Notes under the pieces: model-generated
What the model saw: only the letters and a program-made list of their open reading frames with translations
What the model was told of the DNA's origin: nothing
Databases searched by the model: none
Assembly (NCBI GenBank): GCA_018897395.1
Contig: JAHIKV010000240.1
Location: 1-10,099, forward strand
Direction: 5' to 3'
Length of the DNA stretch: 10,099 nucleotides
Origin: Planctomycetota bacterium
Lineage (GTDB): Bacteria > Planctomycetota > Planctomycetia > Pirellulales > Thermoguttaceae
Made by a program: the position numbers and the translations under genes
Shown: positions 6,723 to 10,099 of the stretch, piece after piece
Numbering within the stretch: the stretch's first letter is position 1
Layout: each line of letters begins with the position of its first letter

Positions 6723-7742
6723 ATGAATCATCAATCGGATTTCACCCCTCGTTCACGCGGCGGGCAAGCCCGCCGGCTAAACGCTTTTACCCTCGTGGAA
6801 CTTTTGGTCGTCATCACGATCATCGGCGTCCTGATTGCCCTGCTGTTGCCGGCGGTGCAGGCGGCCCGCGAGGCGGCGCGAAGGGTGCAATGCGCCAATA
6901 ATCTCAAACAACTCAGCCTGGCGCTATTAAATTATGAGGAGAGAGTCCATTGCTTCCCGCCGGGAGCGCTGAACCGGAACCAGATTCCCTTCGCGCCCTT
7001 CTCGTACCCCCGCACCACCTGGGCGATCCACCTGTACCCCTATATGGAGCAAGAGAACGCTTACGCCCTGTTCAACTTCCAACTCCCTGCCGGGCCGGGC
7101 GATGCGGTATGGACCAATCTGCCCAATCTGAAGGTGACAAGCATACCGACCCCGATGTGGCTGTGCCCCAGCGACGGCATGGGCGGCAAGATTTTTCATG
7201 ACGTGCTGAGTGGTGGCCTCGGCGATTTTGCGCGAGGCAACTACGCCGGCTTCTTCGGCAACCTCGATTACGGCTCGGGCTGGCCCCCGACCCCCGCCCC
7301 GGGACACAAGCCGGCCGTTTTCGGCTTGAACTCCGTCGTGCGGATCGCCGATGTCGTTGACGGAACGAGCCACACCATGGCGTTTGGCGAAATGCTTACC
7401 GGGCTGGACTTGGGAAACGACGCTCGCGGCTGCCACTGGTCTGACCACACGGGGTTCAGCAAAATCTACACGAAGTACCCGCCCAACACGCCCAGTCCGG
7501 ACGTGCTCCATCTCGGTTGGTGCAGCAGCGCCACGAATCAACCGTCGATGAATCTGCCGTGCGTTTCCGGCGCCACCGACGGGAGAACCGATACCGCGGC
7601 CGCGCGCAGCCGGCACGTCGGCGGCGTTCACGTCGGGCTCTGCGACGGCTCAGTCCACTTCGTCGGCGACAGTATCGCGCTGAACGTCTGGCAGGCCCTG
7701 GGATCAATCGCCGGCGGCGAAACAATTGGGGCAATTCCTTGA
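6723..7742 (+). CDS. DUF1559 pilin-like protein (H-X9-DG family), copy 2
   Basis: The protein has 339 residues. The prepilin-type cut is predicted at A21|F22 with Glu at +5 (E26), so the leader is twice as long as in the copy at 3175. Part of it (RGGQARRLN) is encoded by a palindromic repeat. The helix ends in AVQAAREAAR, and the CANNLKQLSLALLNYE segment follows. The central DGTSHT motif starts at D213. H-X9-DG is H298 to D308-G309. The two copies share 31 identical nucleotides across the AVQAAREA codons (3266-3296 and 6847-6877), but the central domains differ strongly, so they are paralogues and not a recent tandem duplication. The gene starts 6 nt after the GH67/GH20-like gene and is followed 23 nt later by a small lipoprotein gene, a pairing common for this family in planctomycetes. 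Confidence 0.92.
   Translation: MNHQSDFTPRSRGGQARRLNAFTLVELLVVITIIGVLIALLLPAVQAAREAARRVQCANNLKQLSLALLNYEERVHCFPPGALNRNQIPFAPFSYPRTTWAIHLYPYMEQENAYALFNFQLPAGPGDAVWTNLPNLKVTSIPTPMWLCPSDGMGGKIFHDVLSGGLGDFARGNYAGFFGNLDYGSGWPPTPAPGHKPAVFGLNSVVRIADVVDGTSHTMAFGEMLTGLDLGNDARGCHWSDHTGFSKIYTKYPPNTPSPDVLHLGWCSSATNQPSMNLPCVSGATDGRTDTAAARSRHVGGVHVGLCDGSVHFVGDSIALNVWQALGSIAGGETIGAIP
6758..6775. repeat. In-frame palindrome in a prepilin leader
   Basis: CGGCGGGC (6758-6765) and GCCCGCCG (6768-6775) are a perfect 8-bp inverted repeat around AA. The element encodes part of the unusually long leader peptide of the second DUF1559 protein, upstream of the prepilin cleavage site, where the residues would be removed from the mature protein. 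Confidence 0.5.
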
Positions 7743-7765
7743 CAGAGGGATCGAGGAGGATCGGT

Positions 7766-8200
7766 ATGGTTGGACGCAAGACACGGTTCCTGCAAAGCGC
7801 GCCTGCGTGGTCGATGCGGCTGCTGGTCGGGCTGCTGGTCATGGCCGGCGGCCTGGGTTGCGGCCGAGGTGGCCCGCCGACGACGCATTTGGAAGGCCGG
7901 ATCACGGTGGACGGACAGCCCATCAAGGAGGGCAACCTCAGTTTTGTCGCCCTTGAGCCGAATCGCGGCCGGGGGTCCACGGCAAACATCGCGGAAGGCC
8001 GTTACTCGGCCCGAGAGGTTCCCTTGGGAAGGGTGCTGGTGTACTTCAACGCGACGAAGGCGACCGGCCGCACGGTGATCGTATCCAACACCCCCGTCCC
8101 GGAAATCCTCAGCGTCATCCCTGAAAAGTATAACGCCGGGATGGAGATCGAAGTCATCGAGGGGCGCTTCCAGCAGGATTTTCACTTGGTTTCGCGATAG
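7766..8200 (+). CDS. Small lipoprotein with transthyretin-like domain
   Basis: The protein has 144 residues. The hydrophobic segment LLVGLLVMAGGLGC ends at Cys32 and looks like a lipoprotein signal, though the lipobox (GLG-C) is not canonical because Gly replaces the usual Leu at -3. The mature part opens with HLEGRITVDGQPIKEGNLSF (41-60), the pattern of the carboxypeptidase-regulatory or transthyretin-like beta domain found in many planctomycete lipoproteins. It also has the familiar IPEKYN motif at 118-123. The start is set by AGGAGG at 7754-7759, 6 nt upstream; the open frame extends further up, but only as overlap with the DUF1559 gene. It is the last gene of the block and very likely co-expressed with the DUF1559 protein, perhaps as its surface or periplasmic partner. 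The actual function is not known. Confidence 0.85.
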   Translation: MVGRKTRFLQSAPAWSMRLLVGLLVMAGGLGCGRGGPPTTHLEGRITVDGQPIKEGNLSFVALEPNRGRGSTANIAEGRYSAREVPLGRVLVYFNATKATGRTVIVSNTPVPEILSVIPEKYNAGMEIEVIEGRFQQDFHLVSR

Positions 8201-8220
8201 CACACGCGCCGCGCGGGTGG

Positions 8221-8255
8221 CCCCGATAGCTTGGCTATCGGGGTGCCGTAGGCAC
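8221..8255. repeat. Two adjoining hairpins after the lipoprotein gene
   Basis: CCCCGATAGC (8221-8230) pairs perfectly with GCTATCGGGG (8234-8243) around TTG. GTGCC (8243-8247) pairs with GGCAC (8251-8255) around GTA, sharing one base with the first stem. The pair begins 20 nt after the stop of the last gene in the plus-strand block and could stabilise or end its transcript, but there is no T tract. The compact palindromic form suggests a dispersed repeat. Confidence 0.6.
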
Positions 8256-8306
8256 AAGAGGAATTCCGAGTAGCGTGAAAAACCTCTTGCTACCCGATTT
8301 CGCTTG

Positions 8307-8348
8307 TTCGTAAGTGATTGGCGGGAAAACGATTTCCACACTTACGAA
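8307..8348. other. Nested stem-loop, possible structured RNA or repeat
   Basis: TTCGTAAGTG (8307-8316) and CACTTACGAA (8339-8348) pair perfectly over 10 bp. Inside them GGAAA (8324-8328) pairs with TTTCC (8333-8337) around ACGA. The outer arms are AT-richer than anything nearby. The two nested stems leave only a small internal loop, so a folded transcript or a protein-binding palindrome is possible. No T tract follows. It lies in the gene-free stretch 8201-8739. Confidence 0.5.
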
Positions 8349-8513
8349 TTGTCGAAGAAGGATGCACGCGACGTAGTTCTGTTGCACTCAGCAGGAGAGG
8401 GGGGTTGGCGGAGTGAAAACTGGAAAATCAAGCAGTTGTTGACCAACAACACCCGCCACGCCGCCGCCGGCGGATGGCCGACTCGATATCGACCGGACCG
8501 ATGTTTCGCCATT

Positions 8514-8652
8514 GGGCCGAAGGCCCGGCGTTCACCCAGGCCGGGGCGTTACCCTGGACGGGGCGAACCGGCTCCCCTTCGGAGCAAAATCACGCCGCGT
8601 GGACGCGGCGGCAAAACGTTTTTCACCTTTCCCCGCGACCGCAGTCGCGGGG
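8514..8652. repeat. Mosaic of four different short palindromes
   Basis: Four hairpins follow one another. GGGCC/GGCCC lies at 8514-8526. GCTCC/GGAGC lies at 8571-8585. CGCCGCGT/ACGCGGCG lies at 8593-8610. CCCCGCGAC/GTCGCGGGG lies at 8631-8652, with a CGCA loop. The arms are perfect and the sequences unrelated to each other. Open frames across this stretch encode only Arg/Pro/Gly-rich peptides typical of repeat DNA, so I call no gene here. Confidence 0.65.
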
Positions 8653-8660
8653 CGTTTCGA

Positions 8661-8709
8661 TTCACTCTTCTCCCTTCTCCCTTCTCCCTTCACTCTTCTC
8701 CCTTCTCCC
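8661..8709. repeat. C/T-rich tandem repeat of TTCTCCC
   Basis: The heptamer TTCTCCC occurs in two runs, each opened by TTCACTC: TTCACTC at 8661-8667 followed by three heptamers (8668-8688), then TTCACTC at 8689-8695 followed by two (8696-8709). All pyrimidines except the two A residues are on the plus strand. The minus strand, which is the recA sense strand, therefore carries five tracts of three or four Gs about 30 nt beyond the recA stop. Confidence 0.8.
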
Positions 8710-8739
8710 CTCCGCCGTCGCGACCAACGCCAAGCGGCT

Positions 8740-9834
8740 TTATGACTCTTCAACCACGTCATCCGCCGCGTCGTCCGAATCGGCGGGGGCCGCCAGGCCG
8801 CCGGCGACGAGTATCTTTTGGCGGAGTTCCTCGACCAGCTCGGGGTTCTCCTTGAAATATTCGCGGACCTTCTCGCGGCCTTGGCCGAGTTGCACGTCGC
8901 CGTAGCGGAACCATGCCCCGACGCGGCTGACCAACTTGTCCGACAACGCCATGTCCAAAATGTCGGTCTCGTAGCTGATGCCGTCGGCGTGCATCATATC
9001 GAACTCGGCGACGCGGAAGGGCGGGGCCACCTTGTTTTTGACCACCTTCGCCCGGACCCGCTGGCCGGTCACCTGGTCGCCGTCCTTGATCTGGCTGATC
9101 CGCCGCACGTCGATCCGGCAGGAGGAGTAGAACTTCAGCGCCCGACCGCCGGGCGTGGTCTCCGGGCTGCCGAACATCACGCCGATCTTCTCGCGGATCT
9201 GGTTGATGAAGATCACCGAGGTCTTCGACTTGGAGATAACGCCGGTCAGTTTCCGCATCGACTGGCTCATCAGCCGGGCCTGTAGTCCGACGTGCGTGTC
9301 GCCGATCTCGCCGTCGAGTTCCTTCTTGGGGACCAAGGCCGCCACCGAGTCAATGACGATCACGTCCACGGCATTGCTCTTGATGAGCATTTCGGTGATT
9401 TGCATTGCCTCCTCGCCGCAGCCCGGCTGGCTGACCAGCAGCGATTCCAGTTCGACGCCGAGTTTTTTCGCCCAGGTTGGGTCCAGTGCGTGTTCGGCGT
9501 CGATGAAGGCGGCGATGCCTCCGAGGTGTTGGGCGCTGGCGATTACGTGCAGGGCGAGGGTCGTCTTGCCGCTCGATTCAGGGCCGAAGATTTCGACCAC
9601 CCTGCCGCAGGGAATGCCCTGTCCTCCCAGGGCGATGTCCAACGACAGGCTGCCGGTCGGGATGCCGCGGATCGGGGCGGCGGTGCCGACGCCCAGCGGC
9701 ATGATGGCCCCTTCGCCGAACGCCTTTTCGATCTGGGCGACGGTGTTTTTCAGCGTCGGGTTGGAGTCGAGGATGGTCGGCACGCTGCTTTTGCCGGCGG
9801 CGGATTTGACGGATGGAGTGGTTTTTTTCGCCAT
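8740..9834 (-). CDS. recA: RecA recombinase
   Basis: The protein has 364 residues, a usual length for RecA. RecA binds single-stranded DNA with ATP, drives strand exchange, and triggers LexA self-cleavage in the SOS response. The Walker A motif GPESSGKTT is at 84-92, the catalytic Glu is in DAEHALDP (E114, equal to E. coli E96), Walker B VIVIDSVAAL is near 158-167, FINQIREKIG is at 209-218, and loop L2 follows as FGSPETTPGGRALKFY (221-236). The C-terminal domain (GAWFRYGDVQLGQGREK onward) and an acidic tail (DSDDAADDVVEES) are complete. Two departures stand out: Trp121 stands where E. coli has Tyr103, which stacks on the adenine, and the following loop reads QPGCGEEAM rather than the usual QPDTGEQAL. 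The start at 9834 fits the N-terminus of the family; the ribosome binding site is weak (GAGAAA). The gene stands alone, convergent with the plus-strand block. Confidence 0.98.
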   Translation of the reverse strand: MAKKTTPSVKSAAGKSSVPTILDSNPTLKNTVAQIEKAFGEGAIMPLGVGTAAPIRGIPTGSLSLDIALGGQGIPCGRVVEIFGPESSGKTTLALHVIASAQHLGGIAAFIDAEHALDPTWAKKLGVELESLLVSQPGCGEEAMQITEMLIKSNAVDVIVIDSVAALVPKKELDGEIGDTHVGLQARLMSQSMRKLTGVISKSKTSVIFINQIREKIGVMFGSPETTPGGRALKFYSSCRIDVRRISQIKDGDQVTGQRVRAKVVKNKVAPPFRVAEFDMMHADGISYETDILDMALSDKLVSRVGAWFRYGDVQLGQGREKVREYFKENPELVEELRQKILVAGGLAAPADSDDAADDVVEES

Positions 9835-9882
9835 TGAGTTTCTCGCTTTGGTTTATTGGGGCTAATGTGCAATGTGAACCCA

Positions 9883-9917
9883 TGTATATGTGTACCGCGA
9901 TTCCGCTCGGAATGCAA
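9883..9917 (-). promoter_or_regulatory. Candidate recA promoter with internal palindrome
   Basis: On the minus strand TTGCAT (9917-9912) lies 17 nt before TACACA (9894-9889), a passable sigma-70-type pair; the adjoining ATATACA offers other -10 choices. The spacer begins with the perfect palindrome formed by TTCCG and CGGAA (9912-9901 on this strand), placed where a repressor would block the promoter. The site is within the 125 nt between the intron end and the recA start. The boxes are weak, so this is tentative. Confidence 0.3.
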
Positions 9918-9959
9918 TATTCGCTTAGGATCTGAAAATGAATAACGTGTGCAATTCTG

Positions 9960-10099
<140 letters not shown>

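Noticed and set aside
7517..7765. Upstream in-frame extension of the lipoprotein gene
   Set aside because: It overlaps the DUF1559 gene in another frame; AGGAGG at 7754-7759 and the lipoprotein signal support ATG 7766.
8661..8709. CRISPR array
   Set aside because: The repeated unit is 7 bp in direct tandem with no unique spacers; no cas gene is present.
8304..8905. Overlapping plus-strand frames in the space before recA
   Set aside because: They are built of palindromes and the TTCTCCC repeat and run into the antisense of recA; no ribosome site or motif.
9155..9865. Plus-strand frame of 236 codons opposite recA
   Set aside because: Antisense shadow of recA, which is unmistakable on the other strand.

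Overview
The window most likely comes from a member of the Planctomycetota. The main evidence is two genes for DUF1559 proteins, the pilin-like 'H-X9-DG' family that is greatly expanded in that phylum. Each has a type IV prepilin-like N-terminus (FTLVELLVV...AVQAAREAAR). Supporting signs are the GC-rich coding sequence, a typical small planctomycete lipoprotein beside one DUF1559 gene, and many short palindromic repeats both between and inside genes. This assignment rests on gene families; no rRNA or other taxonomic marker apart from recA is present.

Layout. At the left edge (1-142) is the start of an unidentified minus-strand reading frame. Positions 143-425 hold a composite GC-rich inverted repeat and a strong hairpin followed by six T residues. 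From 426 to 8200 five plus-strand genes lie close together: a secreted six-hairpin glycosidase-like protein (426-3170), a DUF1559 protein (3175-4275), a secreted GH67/GH20-like glycosidase homologue (4377-6716), a second DUF1559 protein (6723-7742) and a small transthyretin-fold-type lipoprotein (7766-8200). Both DUF1559 genes start 4-6 nt after the stop of the enzyme before them, and each uses a ribosome binding site (AAGGAG) that lies at the very end of that enzyme gene. The block therefore reads as two enzyme-plus-pilin modules, with a lipoprotein after the second. Export and carbohydrate breakdown at the cell surface are a reasonable inference; the substrate cannot be read from the sequence.

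From 8201 to 8739 no gene is supported. The region holds tandem hairpins, a nested stem-loop, a run of four unrelated palindromes and a C/T-rich tandem repeat. recA follows on the minus strand (9834-8740). It is intact and has all core motifs, but has Trp at the position of the nucleotide-stacking Tyr of E. coli RecA.

The right edge (9960-10099, minus strand) is the 3' end of a bacterial group II intron. Domain V (10036-10004) and domain VI with a bulged branch-point adenosine exactly 7 nt before a 3'-terminal AT can both be folded by eye. The intron lies in the same orientation as recA, 125 nt upstream of its start codon. Its reverse transcriptase, if present, would be beyond the window.

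The most notable themes are the intron beside recA, the repeated enzyme/pilin architecture, and palindromic repeats kept in frame inside three functional places: a signal-peptide region, a glycosidase domain and a prepilin leader.
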